The position numbers and the translations under genes were made by a program. From Hoplostethus atlanticus (lineage: Eukaryota > Chordata > Actinopteri > Trachichthyiformes > Trachichthyidae): a stretch of DNA of 64,000 nucleotides. Location: assembly GCA_034670405.1 (NCBI GenBank), contig JAXDDX010000001.1, positions 11,613,001 through 11,677,000 on the forward strand. The letters run 5' to 3'. A model generated the notes under the pieces. That model searched no databases and was not told the DNA's origin. It worked only from the letters and a program-made list of their open reading frames with translations. The first letter of the stretch is position 1; each line of letters begins with the position of its first letter. Shown in pieces: positions 1 to 12,500 of the stretch.

Positions 1-189
1 GGTGGCCCACGACACCCCTACTCAGAGAGGGATCCCCCTACCAGGAAGATCAGTGCAATAGATTTATTGTGTAGCTCTTTCACTAGACTGGAAATTTTCC
101 TTGCAGTGGTAAAAGTGTACGGAATTGCATCATCCTTTCCTTTTGCTCAACTCCGCTCACATTAATGTGCCTTGTAAACTGGGTGGATA

Positions 190-476
190 GCCCATTTGAT
201 CCCCCTAATATAATTAATATAGTAATTAATGGTGTTAACTAACATATTGAATTCATTAATAATTAATACCAAATCATTATGTACAAAGGTATTAATTCAC
301 TACCATTAACTAATTGTGACCGAGGTATGATTCATTTGTCATGGTCGAGCTTTGTGAAATCCTAATAGTTCATTCATTCATTTGCACTAATTCATGTTGA
401 GTCATGCATTAGTTAATGTATTAATTCATGCTTATTTGTGGTCCCTTATTATAAAGTGTTACTGTGTTACCTACAG
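190..476. repeat. AT-rich dispersed repeat with AACACTTTATAATAA end
   Basis: The stretch is built from many TTAAT/ATTAA/AACTAA words and ends (minus-strand view) with TAACACTTTATAATAAGGG. This end motif and the word pattern are those of repeats seen many times in teleost genomes, probably non-autonomous DNA elements. The family name was not determined. Confidence 0.5.
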
Positions 477-493
477 ATAGGGCAGCGGTACAT

Positions 494-537
494 CAGCCTG
501 GAAGGAATGCAGCCTGGAAGGAATGCAGCCTGGATGG
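494..537 (+). repeat. 16-bp tandem repeat, about 2.7 copies
   Basis: The unit CAGCCTGGAAGGAATG is repeated at 494, 510 and partly 526. Confidence 0.85.
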
Positions 538-1216
538 AAAAGTTATGAATTTGATCATGCAATGATAACTTTTCACAACGTATATTTTTTCTAAATGTGT
601 TGCAGACATGAAGCAATTAGACATTTCATAAAATGTAAGTCTCTTGCATGACAGGAGATTAAAGTTAATTTATTGTGTGACAGTATTTCAGTGCTACTAA
701 ACAGCAGAGAATGACTGTAAGGAATAATTCCTCATGACATCTACAACATCGCTCTTATAAAACATTATAATAACAACTACAGCAATAAATTAATTTAACA
801 TTTGGGCTGCAGGTGGGGAATAATGAACATCATCACAAGAAAAAACAGCTGAGCAACCAGTCAAGCCCAGTGGTCCTCAGACTGAGCGCAATACAGGGAA
901 AGATATTGGGTTTTTAGGGTTGTTTTGGTAAAGAACCAAAATGTGTAGTAGTAATTTGCCTGAGACTCCTTTTAAGTAGTATTATACTTAAAATTTGGAT
1001 GAAATGTAATATGTCTGGTCATGATATTTTGCATTTATATAGGCTGTGTAGGGTGCACCATCTTGCACCTGACCCAGTAATGAAAGGCACATTAACCCTG
1101 GGCCTAATGGGCTTGCAGCAGTGGCGATGGCCTCTCAGGAGCAATAAGAGAACCTATGAGTTTGTTACGATGTTAGAGGGTAATAAAGCTGGCAAGTCCC
1201 AGGAAATGCCCCAGGG

Positions 1217-1236
1217 AGGAGGGGGGGGGGGGGGGT
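1217..1236 (+). repeat. Poly-G tract
   Basis: A G-rich run interrupted once by A, in non-coding DNA. Confidence 0.9.
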
Positions 1237-1454
1237 AGCGTATTATTGAACTGCATGCTAAGCCATTTATTTTGGGTAGATTTGGTAGAAGATTGGTAGT
1301 GGTGGTGGCATGGTCGGAATGGTGACCACAGCAGCTAAACAGTATCATTGGTCCATATTGTGAGGTGTATCTTAATGTCTCATCTTGCAGTTTCCTGGTC
1401 TCCAGCTCCATACAGTACTCCCCCAACAAATACAATCTCTCTGTATCTCTGTTT

Positions 1455-1495
1455 CTGTCTGTCTGTCTGTTTGTCTCTCTCTCTCTCTCTCTCTC
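1455..1495 (+). repeat. (TCTG)n and (CT)n microsatellite
   Basis: TCTG repeats pass into a pure CT run. Confidence 0.9.
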
Positions 1496-3066
1496 GGTTC
1501 AGTAGCGGTAACCAGAATTCATTACAGGCTTTCTGTGGCTGCTGTAGCCGTCAAATAATCACAGCTATAATAAATCACATTGCCACCTCTGCCTGTGCGA
1601 CTCCGCCACAGGCCTGCATATGGATGAAATCACAGCCAGGGCTTTACATACACAGCAAAATTCGCCCCTGTTGGGAATCTACACGGAACATCAATCCTCG
1701 AGGTGGAATCTTCCTCTTGAGAACTGGATGGTCTCAACACAGGAGGCGGTGGGGCGGAGGTGGTGCACATAAACAGCAGCATGATGGTTGGTTCCTGGCA
1801 TGCACGGAGAGATCTGATTTGTTAAATGTAAATAGAAGAATGAGGAAATGACAGCATGGGAAGAAAATTGGCCGCATGGGGAAAAACACTTTTTCTAAAA
1901 CTAGAGAGAGAGTGTGTGCATAAGACTTTCTGGTTGAACTATAGCTTAATTTTTTCAGGGGTGTGTAGAAATGCAAAACATGAAAGCCCCCCCCTGTTTT
2001 ATATGGGCCATTTATGCCAGGTAATGATGTATACCAGGTAATAATGTTGAATGAATAACTGTTATTATTTGGTGCCTAAAGCTTCATATGACAGGGCAGA
2101 TGGGGCTAGAAGAAGAAAGGGTGTGGTGCGGTATGACGGGTAGCTAAAGGCATGAGGGGTTGAAGAAGGGGGAGAGATGTCTTAATGGATGCAGTCCAAT
2201 GTCCTGGGGACATTAGAGCAGGAGTCTCACATTGGTGTGTTCACAGGCAGGGCAGGCAGATTTCATTGTTTTTAATTATCTTGAGCTCGGACACCAACAA
2301 GGGAGAGCCAGGAGGTTGAGCCCAAATGGATCTTCTTCTCACGCCGAATTAAAAGACACGCAGCTCTGAGAACATTCAAAGCCCTGCAGGGCCTGACAGC
2401 CAAACTGACAAGGAAACTGGGCTGTGAATTGAACATTTTGTGTAGGTCTGGTGTCAAGCATCTTACCCTTCCGCCTCTCCAGCGTCAACCATGGAGCTCT
2501 CATGGTAGCATTTTCTCAGTATTGTCCAGGTACTTTACTCAGAGTTAGCTCTTCATTCCCAGGCCAGTGAGGTTTTGGAAGTGCTGCCCATTTCTCTATT
2601 GATGATGCCCTATGAGCTAACCAGGGCCTGAGAACAGTCCTTTCTCCCAGCCGGAGCGGAGTGAACTCTCTTCTCTGGGAAACCTGGGACTAAGCTAAGC
2701 CCTTGTTCAATTCCAGTAAATGTGTGGAAGAAGGACACAAAGTCTTTCATGGATCTTGTTCCCGCGGAGTGGAAAAAACACACTGCAGCAGTTTTGCAGT
2801 CCAACTGTAGTTTTATTAATAAAGAATTATTCTAAATGGCAGGACAACCTTTTAAAAAGGACTGGTTGCCTCTGTCAAAGCAGTGAGGGAGAGCTGGGCA
2901 TCATCGTTCTACAATATGGTAGATCTTCAAGAAATCACCCTGAAACACTTAAATACTCCCATGTCCCCATGCCACTTCTCTGTAACATCAGTACTGTAAC
3001 AAAAAGGAAAGACATGTGGGGATGTTGTGCAGCAATCTAAAGTAACAGCTGAAATGATTAATGCAT

Positions 3067-3107
3067 AAACACACACACACACACACACACAGACACACAC
3101 AGACACC
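3067..3107 (+). repeat. (CA)n microsatellite
   Basis: Long CA run with two AGA interruptions. Confidence 0.92.
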
Positions 3108-3728
3108 CAGCCATGTACACATACAATTCAAGCATAATGCATCACTACATTCAATTAGTCTCTGCTTTGATCTCTCCCAATGTCATTCATGCTCGATCCC
3201 TGTTCCTCTGGTCTGGTTTGGGCTCATGGTGGTTCTTCTCTTCCTATACCCTCGCTGTGGAGACCCTCGCTCTTCCATTACATTTCACACTTCGTAAACT
3301 ATTACAAGCAGACTTCTTCAGACATTCTGGTTTTACAGTCAGCAATTAATGTAAGTAATGTAAGCCATATGTTATGCAGCAATTAGGCTGAAAGCTTGAG
3401 CTGGACTCTGCTCAGTGGCGCCTCTCTATGGAGATAAACTGTTTACACATTGCCCCCTTGTGGAGGTCAACACAAGCTGCAACTTCTCCATCTGTGTCAA
3501 CCCGCTTCTGAATAATGGAGGAGGGTCAAAATGGAAGTAATTGATTTAATTTGCGTGCAGAAGAGGGACTTGATCTGTGAATAATGTGTTCATTTTATGG
3601 TTTTCAAAATGGTGATTGCAATCGCGCTGCCCCTGACCTGGATTCATCTCCACCACAGCTCAGGCCAAATAGCGTGTTTGATCTACATAGCAAGCGTGAG
3701 GTTTTTCTAGCTCATCTCAACTCAATGA

Positions 3729-3826
3729 TTTATTTATGTACTGAATGCACCCGAGCTGACTGCCCACAGAGTCGCACAATAATTACACCTCAACCAGTCT
3801 TCACACACCCCCACATCATCTTTAAT
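3729..3826 (-). promoter_or_regulatory. Candidate PAMR1 polyadenylation signals
   Basis: On the minus strand, ATTAAA lies at 3826-3821 and AATAAA at 3734-3729, about 440 and 530 nt after the stop codon. Either could end the PAMR1 mRNA. No transcript evidence is available, so this is a positional guess. Confidence 0.3.
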
Positions 3827-4268
3827 TAAAAACACCACGATTTTTCTGCCCTTCAAATACAATATGTACATCCCTTGAGTCATATGAATAGATAGAATTA
3901 CATCATATATACAATGAGTACAATGCAAACCATCATCACCCAAAGGAAGATGGGTTAGAATGGTTTTCTGGTCATTTTCAAGTCTGTAGCCCCAGGCTGA
4001 AAGACCCGAACACTCAAGTGTTCTGCTGATGAAAGGTCGATGCCCAATACATCTATTGCGTTAGCTACCCCCTCCAGCTACAGCACTGTGTTGTCCAGTG
4101 TTGCTTCTGCCTATTGTCGAGAAAGAAAACTCCCCTTGTGCTTGAAAAAAGGACAGAAAAAGAAAAGAGAGGACACATTGAGTAAGGACTGAAAGATGGA
4201 CAAAAGTCAGGAAGAGAAATATTGTAGAAGCATAGGAGAAACACAGGGTGAGTCAGACAGTAGAGTTT

Positions 4269-4852
4269 CTATTTCATGTTGCTCTCTATCCAGTCTTTGA
4301 AGTTGGTTACATGTGTGTACACTGTGTAGAGGTCAGGATCACACTCTCCGTAGTCATAGCCAAAGCTCACCAGCCCCAGGAGTCTCCACAGCCCCTTGCC
4401 TTCCCTCTGCCCTCCTGTAGGACGGAGAGAGGGGTCCTGGCTGTTGCTGGCTTGGTCTGCGGAGAGGGCAGGGAGGATGAGGATACCCCCAGTGTCAGAG
4501 GGACAGATGTTAGATGGGCCATAGTCAGGCTTCTGGCTGCCACAGAGCATGTTGTCTGTAACACTGACTGGCACACCATTGCGAGCATACTGCTGCTCAC
4601 ACGGCACCACGTCAGCGAGGTGCACAACCCCAACCCTCGCCTGTTCATCAGCCACCTAAACCTGGGTCAGGTAGAGGGAGACCAGCCTGTCACAAGCCCT
4701 TCACTGGAGGTCACCTCTCCACCCTGGGTGTCTTGAAGGCAGAGGGGCAGGACTCGCTCCCCGATCCGCGCTTTGTCCAGCAGCTTGATCACAGCCAGGT
4801 CCGAGTCCAGAATCAGGGGGTCATAGTTTGGGTGGACTGCAATGGAGGCCAC
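4269..4852 (-). CDS. pamr1: PAMR1 exon 14: end of S1 protease-like domain, with frame break
   Basis: From 4852 the frame reads [20 protein letters not shown] (catalytic-position Asp about residue 1026) through [10 protein letters not shown] to a TGA at 4667-4669. The rest of the domain lies in another frame from 4655 to the TAG at 4269: [46 protein letters not shown]. The nucleophile motif is SDTGG, with Thr where proteases have Ser, as human PAMR1 also has Thr. The 584-nt block is not a multiple of three from phase 0. Options are a frame lesion, an assembly error, or a 59-nt intron at 4656-4714 (GTGACC to TTTAG), which restores frame but removes the conserved VTGW. Confidence 0.85.
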
Positions 4853-6504
4853 CTAATGGAAAGAGAGAGAGAGAGAGAGAGATGGGGGGGATGGACATGG
4901 GAGAGAATGGGTTGATATGGAAGAGAGAGAACAAGACGATGCTGCTTAGCGAATGAAGTGGGAAAAAGCAAATTATTGAAAGGAGAAAGAGGAGAAATCC
5001 AGCAGCAAACTCAATAGCAGGGTGACAGCATGGAATGTGTTGCGATGCAGACTTGTCTCCAAGCAATGCAATGTTATGAAGAAATGGATGAACCTTTGTT
5101 ATCACATTCTTCAAAATGGGTATTGTGGGAACGTGATGAGTAAAACATGGGAAGCAGCCCCTGTTTATTGATAAGCTATTGCCAATCACTAAATTATGGT
5201 CAGGCATATAAAGATCACCAACATCTTACCCTGAGGTGTTGAAGGGCTTTGGATTCCCGGTGGTCATCACGGTACTGCTTCCCCACCACCACCTTAATCT
5301 TAGCCACATTCAGGGGGTACAGCTTCCCTAGCTCTGTCACACAATGGGCCGCAACCACGATACTCCTTTGGTTCACCAAGGCCCCACTGCACACCAGCTG
5401 CCAGTCAGATGCCTGATCGTGGGCGCCAGTTCCTGCTCCACCACCACCACCCCTCTTCAGGGACTCCGCCTGGCTGTCTGCCTTGGTCACCTTGGTCCCA
5501 GCTCCATTGGTGGAGCGGCGATAGATGGCTGCCAGCCAAGGCCAGTGAGCTTCTGCTGGCCTCTCTGGGTCATAGGTCAGATGTTTCCCACACACTGCCA
5601 AACAGGAGGTGGAGGAAGGACAGAGTGGGGAAGACAAGGGTAGATTGGAGGGGTGGGAAAGGGAAGGAATGGGGAAAGATTGAGTAAAAACTTGAGTAAA
5701 AACTTGTTTGTCTGTCTGTATGTTTGTGTGCCTGTTTGAATGCATGGTGAGTGCGGTGCTCGTTTCCCGTGATCAGACAATAACTAGTGTTCGTCTGCTG
5801 CCCCCACCTGGTGAACAGGAGACATGACGCCCGCTCCATTTCCCAGTCTTCAAGCAAGTACGGCGAGAACTGCCAGAGTGGTGGTAGAACGGAGAAGCAC
5901 ACTCATACTCTATCCGTGTGTAGAGTTGGTGGAAGCCCTGGGGCAGCTGGGAATGCACCGGAGGGCCTTTAGTGGGTCCATCAGACTGGAGTTGCCGGCC
6001 TAGCCCGGTGGAGTAGAGCTTGTGCACGGGGGTCTTCCTGAGGGGGGGGGGGGGGGGGAGAGAGACAGGGCCAAGGGTATGAATACATACCACTTAGAAT
6101 GAGTAAGTGCTTTTGAATGCAATAGCAGAAAAATAAACCGGATGACAGGAGAGTTATTGCTTTTAAATTATGGTTATATGCATAAGACATACACATATAC
6201 AATTGATTGCAACATCATCGTAAAACATAACATAAAAGTGCATCATTACTTATCATGTGTGATATATGGTGAAGGCTGGCTTGTATAAAAGTGTGCGGTT
6301 GATGTATGGTTATAGCTCCAAAACATAAGCACTGCACAGTAATGGTTATGCTGTACTGATGTACGTCAGGCTTTTTATGTGGACGATAATGTGTTTTTGT
6401 TTAGCAGAATATTGCATTGTTGCGTTGTTAAATGTACCTGGATGTGACTTGGGGTGGCAGGAGTCTCTGTTTAACCAGCTCTGACACTTTGGGCTCCCGA
6501 CAGG

Positions 6505-6561
<57 letters not shown>

Positions 6562-9500
6562 AGAATCCCATTAGCACCTGCTGTGAGCCAGGTGCTGTGA
6601 TTTGAAAAGTGCTATGCAGGGGCTGCAGGGCATGCTAAAATGATAAAAGTGCCATATATCCATCAATGCTGTAACCAGCAAGCAAGTACATGCAGTGCCT
6701 ACATACATTTATACCAAAAATAATGTGTATTTTTGACAACCAGTTAACAAGTAAAGATGCAAGTAAAGTCCTCACCTACCCATAATAAATTCAAAGCGTT
6801 AAACTAAAAAGAAAAACAGATTGTGATACCTCTTAAACAGAGCGGTTGTCTGCCACTCCAGGTACCATCTGGCTGGCAAACGCGGCGGGCATCACCGCTG
6901 AGGGCGTAGGAGTGGTTACAGACAAATTCCACCGCCTCGGGCTCCACCCCTGACACAGGCTGATGATAACCATGGTAGAGGCGAGGGAGAGGTGGACAGC
7001 GCTTCTCTGGAAGAGGAGGGTGGGTGAGGGTGGAGGGCAAGGAAAATGTGAGTTCATTGGATGGCATGTTTTCATAGTGCAATATGTGTGTCTGTGAATA
7101 TGACTTACCAGTGATGCTTTGGTTGCCTTCTTTCTCCTTTTCCTTTTCTGTCTCCTCCCTCCTCTCCTTCCCCTTCTCCTGCTCCAGTTCCTCCAAGGGT
7201 TTCTCATCAGAATCTCTTCCTGTCTCGTCCAATTCTTTTCTCCCCGTCGCGCTGTCTTTTGTGTCTTTAATTGCTGTTTTTTCCGATGCCTTCTCACTTC
7301 CCCCGCCTCCTGCTCTGTACATGGTATACTGTGTAATGTTGCCCCTTGTGGGAATAATTTCCTTCGCTAGCTCCGGAGACCCTATTGTATTATTTCCCCT
7401 CTCAATGGCATTGGTATCAAACGCATCTGTGTTGTTCTCTGTTTTCTGGACTTCAAATACTGTGTTCTCCACTGTGTTTTCTCGCTCTGATACGACTGTC
7501 CTCAGTTTGGTGTCATTAGGGCCGACTTTGTCTGGATCTCTTCTTGTATCCACTTGCTCTTTTTTTCTCTCGTTCTCATCTCGTCCTTTGTCTTTTATCA
7601 CCACTATTTCTGTGATATCTGTCGGCTCGCCTATCTCCTGAGTTACGTCTTTGTCTAACTCTGGTGGCTTAACAACCTCAGAGTCTTTCTTTTCAACTGT
7701 GTTTAGGCTGTTGTCTGTGTCTTTACTGTGCACTTTATCTTCGCTGCCTCCTGTGGGTTTTTCCCCTACGCCTGTTTTATCCTCACCCTCTCCCTTGGTT
7801 TTCTCTGGAACGGTCTCTATAGATTTATCTTTAGTGTCTACCGCTGTTGTATTCATGTGAACAGTCTCTATATCTTTCCCACCCACACCTTTGTCTTTGT
7901 CTCCTGTTGTATTCTCTTGGCCTTTAACTTTGTTGATATCTTGGCCGCTCTCTGTTTCTGGTCCTTCGCGCCTTTCTGTCTCTTTTGCCTCTTTTGCCTT
8001 TCCTGGTTCGCCGAGTGTGTTATTCACTGGGGATAAAGGACGTCATAAAAAAAGATTGTTACTGAATTGTCATCTTTTAAATTGTCATCTTGTGAATCGT
8101 TTCGTTCAACGTTGACTAGTCATGCTGAATGGGTCCGGGAACTGACTCATTTTCTGTGACTCATTATGTTCATCTATTACGCTAAAGACTCACTGAGCAA
8201 GCTGTTATCTTCTAAAACAAAAGCAAAATGAGCTGGAAGTCCTTCACACTGATGGCACCGAATTCAATGTCAGCATCTCCCCGCACCCATTAAACTCTAA
8301 TTCCCATCATTCCAGCCACTGGGCCTGACCTGTGGTGCAGATTGGAGGAGTCCCGCTCCAGGTGTTGTTGGGGAGACAGGTTCTCTGGGAGCCCCCGCTG
8401 AGTTTATAGGGCCGATAACACAGGTACTGTAGAGCAATGAGGACATCATTGGGTCCATAAACCAAGAAGTGGTCCCCGTGTGTCGGCTTGGGTGGGAGGG
8501 CACAGAACCTCTCCATTGGCACTGGAGGGGGAAAAACACAACGCAGGCAGCAAATTGGGCCTTTGTCTACACTTCAAACCATCTCTGAGGAGTGACGACC
8601 AAATGACATACAGATAGTTTTGAGTTGATACTCCCCAGGACTGGTGCATTATTTTTTTTAAATCAGACCGACTTTGATTTGGGATCTTACGTCAGACAAC
8701 GGCTCCACACTCCCACACAAAATGATATAATGACCATCTGTTAATTATCACCTTGGCGTATAGCGCTAAAGGCCCACCTCTTCACAGGTTGTGTGATAGT
8801 GGTAGCGGTTGAGTTGTTTCTGCTGTTCCATGTATAACATATTGTCTATTCCTATGACAAAATACATTTTCATGAGTCAAAATGTACAGCTCATGCTTGT
8901 CTTTAATGGTTAATATTAGTTTTTTGTTTTTTGTTTTTTTTGCCCATAGCGCAATAACCTTATGTTGAATTTTGGTATTTTGTATACACCGACTAGTCAA
9001 CCATGAAAAAATAGACTTCTGCACATCCCTAGTTTCTAGTGCCAATTAGTTTACAGTTGAACAGTTCTGTCAGGAGCATCCCAAAATCAGTATCTATGTC
9101 TGAGAACCGAAGTTTGAGGTTCAGTGGTACAGAAGCTTACTTTTAATAATTTGGCAGAAAAAAAATTTGAAATCATTGTGTTACCACACAGTGGAGACGA
9201 AGAACTCCAGGTGCCATCTCTCAGGCAGACGGCAGTGCGAAACCCCTGCAGCTGAAACCCAGGGTCACAATGGAAAGTGATGCGTGCCCCTGAGTGGTGA
9301 AACACACCCTTTGTGGAGCCGTGGGTGGGAATCGGAGGCCTGCGGCATCCCACCACTGAGTGGAAATAAGACACATATGTTTAGGTATGAATACATGTTA
9401 TCTTGTGTTCTTGTTTCTCATCTTATCTTAAAAGACTGCTGGATCATTAAACAGGTTTTAGGATGTCAGTAGTCTAACTAAAGGCAGATTCATGTTTTTA

Positions 9501-12500
9501 TTTTGAAAGGAGCAACAGATAATGCAAACAAGATGAATGGAAGTTTAGAAGGTATGTACTGCATTCCTCAAACACCAATTCGCTGCTTCTGTCTGGTAGT
9601 AAAAGACCACACAAACACAGCTTTCTGGTGTTTGCAGTTCAGACAGGTAGCCCCAGAAGCAAAATTCACAGCTCTCAGACTCATTATTCTGCATCTTAAT
9701 TGCCATTTAAGATTGCCCAGAGCTGTACAAACATAGCCTGCTATCTTCCAGGCCCATTAATGAATGATTTCACCCACTGTGGTAAAGTGTGAACAGCTCG
9801 CACCGCAACGTTAACACATGGCTTGTAGCTGAGGAAAAAATAGAATGCACGCTATAAAAGAGCTTTAGTCCAACTGTTCAATTTTCCACTGCTATAAAAC
9901 TGCATTTTATGAAGTGGGTAGCAGGCAACTGAGACCGGTAATGTGGGTGTGGAATACTGTGTGTAATTCTTCAGACAATAATCGACTGAAAAATAACACA
10001 ATTCAGGTCCCAAATGCATGGCAGTATTGTGCCATGTGCTGTTCCTTGTGTCTCAAGTTTGTTACTTACAATTGAATTGGGATGAATACAGTATCTATCT
10101 ATTCCTATCTATCTAAAGTGCAAACCGTTTCCCCCTGGAATGCCTTGGACATTAACTGAAATAAAAGGGTGTGTATGCACACACACGCACACACACACAC
10201 ACACACACATATTGCACCTGTCCCAAGAAAACCTCATAATTCCAATTTTGGTGAATTTATCACTTCAGGATTACATGGTCTTCTCCATAAATGATACGAC
10301 CCCTTGGTCTTATGAAACCCTTTCAAAACCCCATTGGATAAACTGAAAAATGCATTGTGGTCAAGCTGAGAACAAGGCTGTCTTTCTTAGTTCCTGAAAA
10401 GTTGACATTTGGGAGATACAAGGTTTTCACCCAACAGCAATGAAATACATATCTTGGTGCTGCAATGATCATACCATTACTCCACTTGCTGTGAGACAAT
10501 CCCTCTAGGGTTTTTCTATTTTGTTGACTTCAGTTGGGACAGATTCATGAAATGCGCTGGCTGTGGTTTTACAGCCCCAAACCAGAGAACCCTCCCTATA
10601 ATCACCGTCTTTTTGCCTTACAGCATTTCCAACCTTCAGTCCCTCAGGATGCTTTTAGGCATCCAAAACTGAAAAAGTAAACTGTGCTTGACCCCCCTTT
10701 GAATAATATAGAAAAAAGTTGAAATTCCCAGAGGTGCTGTGGGCATTGTTGTGAGGTGCTGAAATGTCTCTTCCTGCCCGTAAGCTTGTCCACACTCCTG
10801 GCCTCCCATCTCCCATTTCTCCCGAGTCTGTCCATCTTTCTTCAAAAAAACTCTCTCCACAAAATAAGATGGGTCTGGAGGCATTAGGAAGGAATGCTAA
10901 CAGATGATGCCATTAATAATGACGCTTAAGTAAATTACCATTTGCTAGGAAACTATGTTAAATACTCTGCAGTATGTCAAATAGACGATAATCGATTAAA
11001 CTATACACCAGGCAGAGAGAGTTCCTGTATTGAGTTCCTACAATAACTTGTCAGATTCTCTCATGCAGTGAGTTTTAGCTCAAGCTTACAATTAATGGCA
11101 GGTAGATTGTTGCATAGCTGAAATAAAGCTGACGCCAAGTTCGTACCAATTAGACATTAGTGTTATCCTAGCTCTCTTCCATTTAACAAGAAGCTGAGGA
11201 TTCCTCATGGGAATACAGATGAATGCATAGTGTGTGGAATGAAATTCCTGCTTTTTTATGGGTGTCTCCTCCCATGGAAAAGCAGGCTCATGTTATAGAA
11301 GTAGGATTGTTTCACCATTAGTTTTATAGACTCAAATTTAGCCCTGAAAATTGAGACCACCAGAAAAAAAAAAGTGAGTTGGGGCTCTTAGGAAGTCTGT
11401 TTTTGTAGGTTCTTAAGGGAGGTGTAGTGGGCACAGAAACACAGGCCAAGGTCCAGATGACCATAAATAAAAGACCTTGTGTGCCAAAGTCACTGTAACC
11501 ACACCCTGAGGGAGCACTACCCCACATGGCGACGTGGAGCTCTGGCAGTGGAAAGTGACTGTCCAGACTAAGGGAAACCAGAGGGTGGTGTAGGGTGGGT
11601 ATCCTTGGAAACCAAAGCTATTTACTGACATCAACCCAGTGAAATAAAAAAAATATATGTTTTTCTTTCTCCTCTCTTTCTTGACACCCCACACTTTCTA
11701 TTGCCCTCTAACTTTCTTTCAGTTTCTCTCTCATTCCGTCTTTCTCTATCTTTGCCACTCACCTTATCTATCTGTCCACAGCACTGCGAGTTCATGCATT
11801 AGGTTCAACCGTGTTGTTCAATTTCATGCCTCCATAACTGTTAGGTGGTCATTTTGATTTGCAATCCATCCGTTGACACTTGACACATATTTACTGAACA
11901 GCTGACGGGCCACAAGCGTACAAGGGACTAACCAGGGAAAGGGAAGGCAGCTGGCCTGAAACTAGTCCAAACCACAGATCTCTCCCTTGTGACAGTGAAT
12001 CACCGTCTGCCTTTAGGAAACAAGAACAGCTCAAAGGTTTAACCAGTGAAGTCAGATGCAGCATTGATTCAAAAAATGACTAAACCAAGAGAATTCCCAA
12101 ACTATCCAATGCTATGTTATTCGCAAAAACTGTTTTATTCTGACAGTATAGGCATTAGAACCTGCAGGCAAGTTATCCTTTTCCACTTTTTGGTCTAATA
12201 TCAGCGTTGTACAATAGCATGGTCATAGTGTAGAGACTTTTCAGTCATAAGTTACAAAGACTCACCGTTTTCACACCTCTTGCCTGTGTAGCCAGCCAGA
12301 CAGGCACAGTGGTAGGTATAAGAGGTGTCCAGGATACAGGTGCCATCATGCAGACAAGGAGAGGAGCTGCATTCTGTAAACATACACGTGTATAGCATGA
12401 GTATACAAAAAGAAACATTTCATTTCAACCTGATACATCCTGTATGGATAAAGTGTTGGCTCTCTAGCACATAAGAGACAGCAGGAGATCCATATTGAAT

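Larger units (their letters stand above)
1..4268. other. Region downstream of PAMR1
   Basis: No gene recognised. It contains an AT-rich dispersed repeat near 190-476, a short 16-bp tandem repeat near 494-537, homopolymer and dinucleotide tracts, and the probable PAMR1 3' UTR close to 4268. Open frames here are short and lack domain-like features. Confidence 0.6.

Noticed and set aside
4248-4736. Plus-strand 162-codon open frame over the PAMR1 last exon
   Set aside because: It is the antisense shadow of the S1 domain coding sequence.
7084-7641. Plus-strand Ser/Phe-rich frame opposite the charged linker exon
   Set aside because: Antisense of Glu/Lys codons gives Ser/Phe/Leu-rich frames; the minus strand has splice sites and phase agreement.
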